This document shows positions 10,615 through 20,966 of a stretch of DNA of 64,000 nucleotides, in pieces. A program made the position numbers and the translations under genes. Within the stretch, counting starts at the first letter, position 1. Each line of letters starts with the position of its first letter. The stretch is taken from contig CM034112.1 in assembly GCA_019914945.1 (NCBI GenBank), positions 7,386,001-7,450,000 of the forward strand. Direction: 5' to 3'. This DNA is from Typha latifolia. Its lineage: Eukaryota > Streptophyta > Magnoliopsida > Poales > Typhaceae. The notes below the pieces were generated by a model that did no database searches, was not told the DNA's origin, and saw only the letters and a program-made list of their open reading frames with translations.

Positions 10615-12954
10615 TGTAGCACCCAAACCCTAAACACGTGCATTGCACGAGCCTACATGACACGTGCATGGTACCTGACCGTTTGGTTAGTTACTAACAA
10701 ATAAATAAATTTATATCAACATCATAATTTTATCCACAATATCTAAATTAAGAATAACTCAAATCTAATTATCAACAGCATGCAGATAACCCTACTTGGG
10801 CCCCATAGAGGCCACAACACATCATCAAAAACTTTTAACAACTACATATACATAACGGTGGTATATATACATAATTATACAAGTACAAAGTCACCTACTA
10901 AAATATAAGACAAGGATATATACACACTTTGGAGGATGTCCACTAATACATCAAACAAAATAACTTATCTAGCATATAACACTGACCACACTTTACTCCT
11001 CACTCACCGGCAAGGCCTCTAAAGGAGTATCCTGCTCCACTCGTTCATCTGAGTTGTTGGAAAGGAGAAAATAAGGAGAGTCATGAGCTAAAGGCTCAGT
11101 GAATAGACCTTGCCCAGAATCAATGAAGCCAAACAAAAAGTAAATCATGTACTGGATAATATGAATCAGAAAGAGCATCATGTCATAAATGAGTATATGA
11201 ATGTATCCTCAATAATATATAAGTGAAAAATAGATAACATGTCATAACTGATAAAAATATATAATCCTCGACACTAAATAAATATGTCATCCCATCATAC
11301 GATCATTATAACTCTCTCTCAAATATGACACATGGTGCATGCCGACCATGACGATGCTATGACATCAAATGCAACTATATATGATGTATATTGACCACTC
11401 AATAATCAGGTAATCAGATGATAATAAAATCATATGCATTTCTCAACATCACGATCATCACCAATATCTCGGTATAATATCATCATACTAGACCACTATG
11501 CATAGTCAACACCCGGTACCCAGTCTCAACATCATATCCGAAGGCTTAGAGCATACTCCGCCACCCGCAAGAATATCTCAAATATAACCATACCCTGCCA
11601 CCCGCTAGGATATCAACATCCATCCAGACTGGGCACCCACATAGTTGATAGAAACCTTGTGAGGATAACTCGCCACATATGCCCTATCGAACGGCATGTG
11701 TCCGAATGTCCGCTGCGCACACAGACTAACGACCTCAGACGTAAGGCCAACAGGATCGCGACTATGTTGAGCGATCAATCATCTCTAGGCATGCCCTAAC
11801 CCTCGCACCCACTCAGGTGTCCTCACGCTTTCTATCAACTATCCTATCAATCACATTTCATATTTTTCTTCTAAATAATAGATCATATGCATATATCTAG
11901 TATGATAATGAGTCAATGCATAACAAGAATTTAGATGGAATAGGAATCAAGAGAAAATGATGCCATGTAGTCTCCAAGTGTATCGTCAACACATGCATAC
12001 TCATGCTAATCTATTACATGCATACTCATGCTACAGATCAACTCGGTATACAATCATAATAGTAGAATCATCTCCAATTATCTCTATATATATCACCAAT
12101 GTACTCATATTCTAGATCAACGTAATCAAATGCATGATAAAATATGCTCAACTGTAATCATCTCTAGATAAAATCATATAATCATGCTGGAGGCCAAAAT
12201 ATGCATTTACATAATATATAATATAATCTAATTTGAGAAAGGCGTCTAGGGGATAAGACTACTCACCACCACTTTAAATACTAAGCAATCACTCATTCAC
12301 ATTGTTACGACAATGATTAAGCCTCGATAGCTAGGTCCACATGGTCTTGAAAAGGGGAGTCGGGATCTAAAATTATTTATAACAAATAATATCAGTCTTT
12401 CTATTCATTAAAATTAACCCGACAAAAAGATAGTTTCTTGTTGTAATTATGTACTCTTCATTTCTATATTTATTTTATTATTTATTAACCATAATTATAT
12501 TATTTAATAGTGTATTTAAAACATAATTATCTATCTATTATTCTCCTTGATAATTAAGAAAATAAGAATTAAGTTACTGCAAATAATTACGTAAGAATAT
12601 ACGTACATAACCCTAATAATTATTATTACCTACCTAGGATTAAAATTGTAATTTATATTGCATGTCTTTTGCTAAACATGATATAATTAGAATTATATAC
12701 TAACTATGATATAATTATATTTAATTTATATAAATTAAATACATTAAATTAACTAAACTAATTGAATAATTAATAACATAATCAAGTATAATTAGAAATA
12801 AATAATGTGCATATATATATATATTTATATTTAAATAAAAAATACATAGTGTTGGGCTCAGCCCAGCACCATGCACAGCAGGGCGCTAGGCCGAGCCCAG
12901 CGCTGCAAGGGCGCTGGACCGAGCCCAACACCACTTGCAGGGTGCAGTCCAAGA

Positions 12955-13160
12955 GGAAAGAAGGGAAGGAGGAGGAGAAGAAGAAGAAAAGAAGAAGAAG
13001 AAGAAGAAGAAGAGGAAGAAAGAAGAAGGAAGAAGAGGGTTGGGCCATGGGGGAGGGGTGCGGCCGCTGGTGGCCACTAAGCGGCCAGCCTCTCGCCGAC
13101 GGCTCAATCCTCTGGCGGCCCCGAGAGGAAGCCGACAAAGAGAGAAAATGAGATAGATAG

Positions 13161-13196
<36 letters not shown>

Positions 13197-13200
13197 GAGT
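12955..13200. repeat. Purine-rich and TA/GA microsatellite tracts inside LTR-T
   Basis: An imperfect (GAA)n/(GGA)n tract at about 12955-13040 is followed, after a GC-rich block, by (TA)n at 13161-13176 and (GA)n at 13177-13196. The same succession recurs, in either orientation, in the other LTR-T copies (36010-36260, 36795-37290, 51100-51640, 62120-62340). The tracts give rise to long Lys/Glu/Arg-rich or Phe/Ser-rich chance ORFs. Confidence 0.8.
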
Positions 13201-13377
13201 GAGGCTTACCGGTGTTAGTGGAGGTGGTGGCGGCAGCGGCAGGCCAACAGAGTGACGGCGGTAGCGGGTAGAGAGAGAGAGAGAGAGAGTGTTTGAGGGA
13301 GAGATAAAGAGGGAAAGGTGAGAAAGAGTCCGAAAGAGAAAGAGAGAGAGAGAGGAAGAAAAGGAAGGGAGGCGGCG

Positions 13378-14305
13378 TGATACGATTTGGACTTCACCGA
13401 CGTCGTCTCGAGCATGTATTCACTTTAGGAGTGTTTTTATTTCATGTTTTAGTGTTTAATTTCCATTAAAATAAGTTTTCTGTAAGTCGCATTCGAACGC
13501 AGGTGGAGTGAGTTCGAACGCGGTTTGTGAACGGGGTTGTGAACGTGGAGAAGGGAATGTACTGTGCGTTCGAACGCGGTGCGTTCGAACGCACTGTGAA
13601 TGCCTGCATCGCGTTCGCAAATACCGACAGGCGCGTTCGATCACCCGTTCGAACGCCTGCATCGCGTTCGCAAATCCAGAAGAGCTAATTCGGTGCGTTC
13701 GAACGCGGTCGGCGAAAATTGTGTTTTAGGGTTAATGTGAGTTGTTGGTTAGCCTATAAAAGGATGTGTAGGGCAACCAAAATCATTATTGATTATTGAG
13801 ATTGAGTTTTGCCTTGTCTCCTTCGTCTTCTTCGCTCCCGTTCTCTCAATCCTCGGCGACGCCGCTTCTAACCTCCCTCGTCCGGCTAATCACCCTAGTC
13901 CCTTAGAGGTGGCCCTCTTCTCCCCCTTCGTCCAATCTATCAAACACTTGCCCTAATCCTTCCATCAACCACAACCGTTCCACCATCACTTTTCACCGGT
14001 GCCACCACATTAACGCCGGTCCACCACCATCCACCATTACCTAGGATCTCGTGCCTCCATCCACGAATCCAAAACAGAGCATCCTGACGTTCGTCCACTA
14101 AACGAATAACTAGATTTGTTGGAAAGCTCTTTTACTAGGCTACAACATATCAAAATCTCACGTCGATCCGACGACAGCATATTTTGGGATCTAATTTCAA
14201 AGTTCCGTGCCAGATCGTATCAAGCTGGTATCAGAGCTCCATAGCCAGAGGTGTGATTGTAACAAGCTGGTATCAGAGCCTTAGCCCAAAGAGAAGATCG
14301 TATCA
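13378..14305 (+). mobile_element. Solo LTR-R, with captured primer-binding sites
   Basis: It begins TGATACG and ends CGTATCA and is flanked by the 5-bp direct repeat CGGCG (13373-13377 and 14306-14310), so the boundaries are secure. U3 carries six TTCGAA palindromes (about 13493-13704), then a TATAAAA box at 13755-13761. The 3' end carries two copies of the primer-binding word TGGTATCAGAGC (14226-14237 and 14268-14279) inside the LTR, 42 bp apart. No internal region is present, so it is a solo LTR. Confidence 0.88.
13493..13704. repeat. TTCGAA palindrome array in LTR-R U3
   Basis: Six TTCGAA sites, mostly within GCGTTCGAACGC, lie in about 210 bp, with related words such as GAATGCCTGCATCGCGTTCGC between them. 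They end about 50 bp before the TATA box of the same LTR. Equivalent arrays occur in the other LTR-R copies and in the copia LTRs. Confidence 0.85.
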
Positions 14306-14457
14306 CGGCGGCAGCGGCAGCGGGGGCCCACTGTGCTAGCTGTCTCGACCAGGTTGGCCGGGCCAGCGCTTGAGGCGCCGGGCGCCCTTCCCAGCTGCCA
14401 CTACATGGCACGAGGCTGTCGTGCCATGTAGTGAAGAAATTTTTTTTTGTTGTTACA

Positions 14458-14474
14458 TTGTCCTTCCCCCCTTA
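14458..14474 (-). other. Polypurine tract of the minus-strand Tekay element
   Basis: The minus strand reads AAGGGGGGAAGGACAA immediately before the LTR start, the expected plus-strand primer position. The same tract (AAGGGGGGAAGGAAAA) precedes the LTR at 50923. Confidence 0.75.
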
Positions 14475-14509
14475 TAAAAATTTCGTCCCCGAAATTTACA
14501 TACCTCTAA

Positions 14510-15115
14510 ATAATTCTGGATACTTGGATCGTATCTCATCCTCACGTTCCCAAGATGCCTGTTCTACTGCATGGTTTCTCCACAAGATTTTTACTAAAGG
14601 TATAACTTTGGTTCTTAATACTTTATCTCTCCTAGCTAGGACTTTCACAGGTTGCTCTTCATATGATAGGTTTTGCTACACCTGAACTGGTTCATAATGA
14701 ATCACGTGCGATGGATCTGATATATATTTTCTTAATACTAACACATGGAACACATTATGAATTTGTGCTAAGTTAGGGGGTAAAGCCACTTTATAAGCTA
14801 TAGGCCCCACTCGTCCAAGAATCTCATAAGGTCCTATATACCTAGGACTTAACTTTCCTTTCTTTCCAAAGCGAAACACACCCTTCCAAGGTGAAACTCT
14901 TAAGAATACTTTGTCTCCAACCTGAAACTCCAAATCACGCCTCCTATTATCAGCATAACTTTTCTGTCTACTTTGTGCCACCTTCATATGTTCACTAATT
15001 GTCTTTATCTTCTCAACTGTAGCTTGCACTATTATTGAGTTTTCAACCTTCTTTTCTCCAACTTCTTCCCAATCAATCGGTGATCTGCATTTCCTGCCAT
15101 ATAATGCTTCAATTG
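14510..15115 (-). pseudogene. Tekay-like pol, integrase C-terminal part and chromodomain end
   Basis: The minus-strand ORF at 15029-14676 encodes the integrase C-terminal region, with [18 protein letters not shown] and [17 protein letters not shown]. It aligns closely with the same part of the pol at 49091-50884, and the sequence down to 14510 matches its chromodomain tail. The upper end breaks off inside the integrase core at about 15110-15120, where a plus-strand LTR-T fragment begins. Everything upstream (gag, protease, RT, RNase H) is absent. Confidence 0.8.
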
Positions 15116-15124
15116 GTCTCAGGT

Positions 15125-15555
15125 AAACGAGTGGAGCAGGATATTCTCTTGGAGGTCTTGCTAGTGGGTGAAGAGTAGAGTGTGGTTAGTGTTATATGCT
15201 AGACGGGTTATCTTATCTGATGTACGAGTGGACATCCCCCAAAGTGTGTCTTTATCCTTGTCTTATATTCTAGTAGGTGACTTTGTACTTGTATAATTAT
15301 GTATATACCACCGTTGTGTATATGTTGTGGCGAAAAGCTCTTGATGATGTGTTGTGGCCTGTGTGGGGCCCAAGTAGGGTTATCCGTGTATTATTGACAG
15401 TTAGACTTGTGTTATTCTTAGTTTAGATGTTGTGGATAAATTTATGATATTAATATAGGTATATTTGATTGTTAGTTACTAACCAAATAGTCAGGTGTCA
15501 CACACGTGCCATGTGGGCTCGTGCCATGCATGTGTTTAGGGTTGTGGGTGTTACA
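15125..15555 (+). mobile_element. LTR-T fragment, last ~430 bp
   Basis: From GTAAACGAGTGGAGCAGG to GGGTGTTACA at 15555 it follows the 3' end of LTR-T (compare 39010-39443). It lies in opposite orientation to the pol remnant it interrupts, so the joint at about 15115-15125 is a rearrangement or truncated insertion. Confidence 0.7.
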
Positions 15556-15589
15556 ACTTAGAGGCTACTCTTCTGACCCAAACAATAAA

Positions 15590-15858
15590 AATTAATCCCT
15601 AAAAACCAAGCATTCTCGCCATGCTGCGTTCAAAGTGCAAATTCTATTTTCTGTATTTGCGAACGCATGTAGGCATTCGAATGCGGGTCCTTGGTGTTCA
15701 AATGTCTCCCCGGCAAATGGCCTTATTTTCTCAAACAAATTTAGATTTTTCGTCGGTACAACTTGATCCAACTCTAGTAGTTTCACAAACTAAATAAATA
15801 AGCTCATCCCAATAAACCTAATGCCATGAATAGATCCAATCCGATCGAGTTGTATCAC
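15590..15858 (-). mobile_element. Divergent LTR-R fragment (U3 side)
   Basis: On the minus strand it begins TGATACAACTCG at 15858, immediately next to the 3' end of a Reina-like pol. It contains degenerate palindrome words (GCATTCGAATGC, GCGTTC) near 15625-15695. The rest of the LTR is missing; an LTR-T fragment ends at 15555. Confidence 0.5.
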
Positions 15859-18284
15859 TCCACCACGCTTTCGTTCACCTTGCCCTTAAGGTGTCACATT
15901 TGGATAGTAGTCCATGAAGTCGGGTTTGGGCATCCAAGTTGCCTCGTCCATGGTGTGTTCGCACCACTCCACCAAAATCTCAATCACTCACCTGTCCTGG
16001 ACTCAAGTGCATCGTATAGCTAGGATCTGAGCTAGAATAGGGGTACTCGGTTTAGCTTTGGACTCATCCAGATTAGCTCTTATTGGCTCGGGTGGAACAG
16101 CTCCAATCGGCTCGATAGGAGGACTTGAGCCTTAAGGCTCGAGACATAAAAAACTGGATGAATCCGCACCTCCTCGGGTAGGTTTAGGAGGTATACCACG
16201 GGTCCAATCCGCCCAATCACCTAATAAGGTCTATAGAATTTTGGAGCTAACTCTGATTAGGGATGAGTCTAATGGAGCTTGACGTAGACCAATCTCCAGC
16301 ATAGAAGGACCTCTCTTGGTGCTGTTAGTCATAAACTTGCTTCATTCGGTTCTTGGCAGCCACTAGGTGCATCTTGAGTCTTCTCAACACCATATCTCGA
16401 TCTCACAAAAATGCATCCACTTTGGTTCGGTCGGATCGGGCAAATGGCAAGTATGTGTGTAAGGTCAGAGGCGGTCGATCATAGATGACCTCAAACAGAG
16501 TCATGCCAATGGCTGAGTGGAAGGTCGTACTCTATGACCATTCTTCCCATGGCAAATAATATAGGCACTATCGCAGTCGCTCGCCAACAAAGCATCGCAA
16601 GTATTGCTCCAAGCATCACTTCAGCACCTAGGATTGGCCATTCATTTGAAGATGATAGGATGAACTTATATGGAAGGTAGTTCCTTGGAGAGCAAAAAAT
16701 TTATGCCAAAATTGTCTCATAAATATGGGGTCATGATCTGAAACAATCGATTTTGGCATACCATGTATCTTGGCCACGTCACGCACATAAACCTCTGCAA
16801 CTTTCTTTGCCATGTAGGGATGCGCCAAAGCTGAAAAGTGTGCATATTTGTTGAGGCAGTCTATGAACACCATGATCATCGAATGACCTCTGTGTTACGA
16901 ACCTGGCTTGATCCGATTCATAGCAGTTCTGCACAGGATTTGGGATCCGTAGGTGGAGGCACAGATTCCTAGGTATAGGATGGAGGTGATGATGGCATGG
17001 AGGCCAAGTAGTTGATGGTGCTACTCGGCAATAGATGATGGTGGTTGGTGGTTTGCCGATGCGGATGCGATAGATGGTTGAAGGCTATGATTGGCCTACA
17101 ACGTGGTAAAAACCGTAACAGGAGGTAGAGACAGTTAAAATAAAGAGACGAAGAGGGAGAAGTAGGCCTGCCCTACGGGACTAGGGAGATTGGCGGTAGA
17201 GGGAGATTAGAAGCTAGACGAGACCGTGCCAACGGAAGAGGTAGCGCTGGTTGGTGAAGAGGGAGGAGGGAGATGTAGAGGCCTATGGCCTAGTTGAGAG
17301 AGATGCCCAGGCAAAAGCTAATTAATCTTTCATTCCAAGCATGCATAAGATACAAGCCATAAGGCCCTATTTATAGAGATTAAATCGAAAAGTTTAAAAT
17401 AAATTTAACTAAACCAGTTTTCCTTATCTTGTCGGATTAACCCTTTGTCTTTCCATAGATAGATTCTGAATCTAAAGATATCAAATATTTTAGATCTGGA
17501 GGTTAACGATCTTATCCAATTAGTTTGATATTATTCGGATATATGTAGAATATTCTGCAAATATTTTTCCAAAACTATGCAGAGATCGATTTAGCTAATT
17601 TAATAAAATTCTCACATACTAAAACTTTGACTAAACCATATAAGAATAATAAATAAGATAACTAGACTTGATCTATCAAGCCCAATGCCTTTCAAGGTGA
17701 TCCGATCTAGTCTAAATCACATCACTCTGGCCTTAGGTAGACCGTCAATGAAGTTCATGGCGATGTCCTCCCCAATCTTGCTTGGGAATTGGAAGTGGTT
17801 GAAGCAAGCTGACGGGTTTAGCTGATTCGGTCTTCGCTCTTTGGCAGACCTCACAAGCCCGAACGTGGGCTTGCACATCCTTCTTCATTCTAGCCCATGT
17901 GCAACTCTGGTTCAGTCGTTTATAGGTGCGCAATACCCCTTCATGTCCAGCCATAGGGGTGTCATGGAAGTGGCACACCAACTCCATGCGCAAGCGGCGA
18001 TCGACTGGAACGACCACCTTACCATGGTCCACTATGAGTTCGTCCTTCACCAAAACTCCTTGCATTCTTCTAGGATCTACAAGAAGGTTGTCTATCATCC
18101 TCATGGTGTCAGGATCCTTATTATAAGCCTCTTATAGCTGCTGGAAAAATGGGAAAACCGGCGCTAGAATTGCAGTCAACTCGGTTGGATTTGGACACCT
18201 TGTTAAAGCATAGGCGATGTTGTTTTCGGTCACCCTTCGTGCACCAACTTGTAATCGTATCCAAGTAACTTAGACGCCCATCTT
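15859..18284 (-). pseudogene. Reina-like Ty3 pol relic: RNase H end, integrase, chromodomain
   Basis: On the minus strand, in order: a decayed RNase H end (18280-18180), a spacer, the integrase zinc-binding domain (18000-17830, with HFHDTPMAGHEGVLRTYK and CEVCQRAK), the integrase core (about 17760-16628, with VDRL/FIDCL-NKYAHFSALAHP and HGMPKSIVSDHDP), and a chromodomain-like tail near 15900-15990. A solo LTR interrupts the core at 16893-17724. Stops and frameshifts are present, and RT and gag are absent because LTR-L begins at 18285. The integrase motifs resemble those of the element at 22791-28609. Confidence 0.8.
16893..17724 (-). mobile_element. Solo LTR of another Ty3-like family
   Basis: The 832-bp segment is flanked by CTCTG on both sides (16888-16892 and 17725-17729); joining the flanks makes the integrase frame continuous. 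On the minus strand it starts TGATGTG and ends CGTAACA, with a TATAAATA box near 17370. No internal region is present. It is not one of the four main LTR families here. Confidence 0.82.
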
Positions 18285-18873
18285 TGTTACGATCCGACCA
18301 CGTGGGTTAAGTCGAGTCAAGTCGAGCCTAATTATCTTCTAATTATTTCATGATGTAAGCCTTTTAGGCAAGTTTAGTAATGTGAGCCATTAAGGCAAGT
18401 CGAAATATATCATAACAGCTCTTAAGGCAAGTCTAAATAAGTCATGACAGCTCTTAAGGCAAGTCTGGTTAAGTTAACTTTTAATGTGAGTCCAATTAAG
18501 TCATGTAATTCTTTAAGGCAAGTCCTAATTTGAGTTCTGTCAGCCTTTAGGGCTAGTCCAAGTGGGCCTCATTGTAACCGACCTCTATATATAGAGGGGT
18601 TGGGTTCCTTTGTTAAGAATCGGAGAATCGAAGAATCCAAGTATCCAAGCATTGAGAATTAATTGAGTTTAGTTATTTTCTTATTATCGTATTTACCATT
18701 TTATTATAACCGTTAGATCACCTTTACTTTTCTAGGAGTAGATCATAGTCGTAGAACCTTCAAAGCTTCCAAACCCTAGCCAACACCTTCCTCTAGCAGC
18801 CACCCTACTTTACGACCGTCTACCACCACCCTTGGCCATCCGCCACCCTCTGACGATCGCTGTAACGTCGGAT
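18285..18873 (+). mobile_element. LTR-L copy 1, left part
   Basis: It starts TGTTACGATCCGACC, directly after Reina-like pol sequence. U3 contains five or six tandem units of about 35 bp with TTAAGGCAAGTC, followed by CTCTATATATAGAG, a palindromic TATA region near 18581-18594. The LTR is split at 18873 by a Reina-like element and resumes at 22496; together the parts are about 0.76 kb. Confidence 0.8.
18350..18560 (+). repeat. TTAAGGCAAGTC tandem units in LTR-L U3
   Basis: Units of about 35 bp such as AGCTCTTAAGGCAAGTCTAA repeat upstream of the TATA region. The same array is present in LTR-L copy 3 (about 30720-30930) but is almost entirely absent from copy 2 (29293-29865), so unit number differs between copies. 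Confidence 0.75.
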
Positions 18874-19568
18874 TGATAAGCTCTGATACCAATTGATAAG
18901 GTCTGATTCCAATTTGTTAGGTTCTTGTACCAAAGATAGGCTACGCAATGATTCTTTCAAGATCTGAATGTATTATAAAAATCAGTCCGTGCAATCGTGG
19001 GAAAATATTCGTTAGATATTCTCCAGTAATCAGAAAATTACGGAACTAATTGGGTTAGATCCGTACTTCCTGTTCTACAACTTTCATATTTATGCCCTTC
19101 ACAAATTTGAACTATAGCAGGGACAAAAATATGGAATAACATGGGTGTTAGTGGTGGCGACGAATGGAGTGGATGTTAGGGTTATGGATGGTTATGGAGA
19201 TGAAGGTGGATGGTGGATATGAATAAGGGATGTAGATGAAGTGAACGAAGTGATCGAGATCGCAAAGAAAAGGGGTGGCTCGACAGTCGAGGGAGATTAG
19301 AAGTTAGAAGAAACCTTGCCAACGGTAGAGGTGGAATGATGGTGAAGAGGGAGGAGGGAGAGCAATTAGAGTGGTAATAGGAGGCAATAAATCATGAATC
19401 CAATAGCATAATGAAGTTGGTTGCCATCCACATATTTATAGAGGCTAGCCAGTAAGTCCTGAAACAATATGTAACCCTAATTCTAGAGGATTCCTGTCTA
19501 TCGTGTTTGAATACACCAAAAGCTCAATCTCTTTATGTGCGAACGCGATGTAGGCGTTCGAACACGGG
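18874..19568 (-). mobile_element. 3' LTR-R, U3-truncated, of the nested element
   Basis: On the minus strand it runs from a TTCGAA-containing U3 stub (19568) through TATAAAT (about 19434-19440) to the terminus at 18874. The terminus itself includes two primer-binding-like copies (18880-18891, perfect; 18900-18911, degenerate), 20 bp apart. Because the target duplication follows directly, these copies are part of the LTR. The U3 start has been lost by fusion to the gag zinc knuckle. Confidence 0.78.
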
Positions 19569-20914
19569 GTGAAATGCTCATCACATCGAAAGCAAAGGCC
19601 CTTCGCTTTTTGCTCCTTCACCTGGGCAGGTGTGAGAGTTTGAACGGGGGGGTTTTGTGCCTCCTCTAACATCGAAAGAAGGTCTCAAAGGTGGTCATGG
19701 TCTAGTACTTGCAGCCGTTGTTTTTGAAACCGCAGAATTTTCAATCGACATTCTAGGTGCAAACCGCAGTTTACCCAATTGGTTTTCGCTGCCATCTTTA
19801 GAGCCCTATGCTTTTGTTCCATTCTCATGGCCTTCTTAAAGGCCTCCTCAAGAGTAGTAGGACATAGAGCACGAACATCCGCTTGTATCTCCTCTCGCAG
19901 CCCCAAAATAAACATGCTCATCAATGTCTATTCGGGCCAAGGTGGCTCACAACGACTACTAACTCTTTCAAACTCAGCTTGGTACTCCGATACGATCGTC
20001 CTCTGAACCTTCTTGCTTAATGTGGCAGCAAAATCTTCATATGTTGCTGTCCCAAATCTAGGTGTAATCCTCCTACAAAAATCAGCCCATCCAGTAAATT
20101 CACCACGACAAATAATCAATCTATACTAATGCAATGCCGTTCCTTGGAGGTGAAAGCTTGCCATCTGGACCTTTGCATATTTCGCTATACCTTGACAATC
20201 AAAATATTATTCAACTTGAAACACCCAATCTGTTGGATCACTGCCTTGGAATTTTGGGAAGTCCAATCATGTGGTTCTTCCCCCGAATAGCATTGTCGGG
20301 TTCGTGAAAAATCCTTAGTTTAGATCTAAACCTTTATGCATGTTGATCATCTTCTCTAAATCCTCGCTCATGTCCATCACCATCTCCATAGGGATCAACC
20401 TCATCCTCAAAGTCCTAATCCTCCTCATTGACGAAGCGCACCGGTGTTGCACGCCTCTCGAGTTCCACCACCGCCAGTCTTGGGTTTTGTAATGGAGGTG
20501 GGGGATGATGTGTAGGCATAGGTAAGAGGGGATCATTAACACTCATATGATGCACCTGAACCTGTGGAGTTTTAGTTCGATGAGGTCCCACCGTTGGTCC
20601 TTCTTGAAACTCCGATCGTCGGCGAGGAGATGACGAACCCAATCGGTTCACGACATATTCCTTGAATTTATTGTGATCCTTTTGCATTGTGTTAACTCTA
20701 TGCAACAATGTTTGGAACATGCCCCTAAGTTCATCCATATTCGCACCCATGGATGTTGGTTGACTCGGTCCTGCCATGGTCGCTCCAAAAGAATCGCCCT
20801 TACGGGTAGGGTCATCGTGGATTGAGTCTTCCCTTGTCGGTGTGCTCTCCATAGGTCTCCTTGTTGATGTCATCTTCCTTGTTTCAACTATTAATGGAGG
20901 TCTAAGGTTTGCCT
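19569..20914 (-). pseudogene. Reina-like gag, zinc knuckle truncated
   Basis: The minus-strand frames give an N-terminal variable part (20927-20415, with MDELRGMFQTLLHRVNTMQK), a middle part (20119-19928, with RRITPRFGTATYEDFAATL and YQAEFERVSSRCEP), the conserved end (19924-19685, with GLREEIQADVRALCP), and the start of a CCHC knuckle (CFRCDEHFTP) at about 19590. The knuckle is fused to LTR sequence instead of continuing to its His and last Cys. Several stops and frame changes separate the parts. It would have packaged element RNA in virus-like particles; this copy cannot. Confidence 0.75.
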
Positions 20915-20966
20915 GCTCTGATACCAAATGATAAGCTCTGATACCAATTGATAAGGTATGATTCCA
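20915..20966 (-). repeat. Triple primer-binding-site array
   Basis: Read on the minus strand, TGGTATCAGAGC occurs at 20926-20915 and 20946-20935, and a degenerate copy at 20966-20955, each 20 bp apart and separated by TTATCA-type words. The word is the usual complement of the 3' end of initiator tRNA-Met. The copy next to gag is the functional position; the others lie within the LTR end. Confidence 0.82.

Larger units (their letters stand above)
10615..14457 (-). mobile_element. LTR-T, complete LTR on minus strand, split by a solo LTR
   Basis: In the minus sense the LTR starts at 14457 (TGTAACAACA), just after a polypurine tract, and ends at 10615 (GGGTGCTACA). Without the nested 928-bp solo LTR at 13378-14305 and its duplicated 5-bp target it is about 2.91 kb, close to 2.88 kb for the LTR at 50923-53801. 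Near its start lies a hairpin with 15-bp arms (ACTACATGGCACGA and its complement, about 14399-14433). It also contains the GAA-rich and GA-rich tracts typical of this family (about 12955-13200 and 13265-13360). It is the 3' LTR of the Tekay pol remnant at 14510-15115. Confidence 0.8.

Noticed and set aside
12807..13151. Lys/Glu/Arg-rich ORFs (also 36751-37311, 51052-51517, 62122-62679)
   Set aside because: They are translations of GAA/GA and CTT/CT microsatellite tracts inside LTR-T, open in several frames at once.
13493..13704. CRISPR-like array of TTCGAA repeats
   Set aside because: The repeats are short, irregularly spaced and within LTRs of a plant genome; there are no uniform spacers and no cas genes.
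13493..13704. Heat-shock elements in the TTCGAA arrays
   Set aside because: A canonical heat-shock element needs GAA and TTC units at 5-bp steps. Here TTC and GAA abut with no spacer, so the match is only superficial.
20915..20966. Possible tRNA genes at the many TGGTATCAGAGC sites
   Set aside because: Only the 12-18 nt complement of a tRNA 3' end is present, without the rest of a tRNA; the sites sit at LTR junctions, so they are primer-binding sites.
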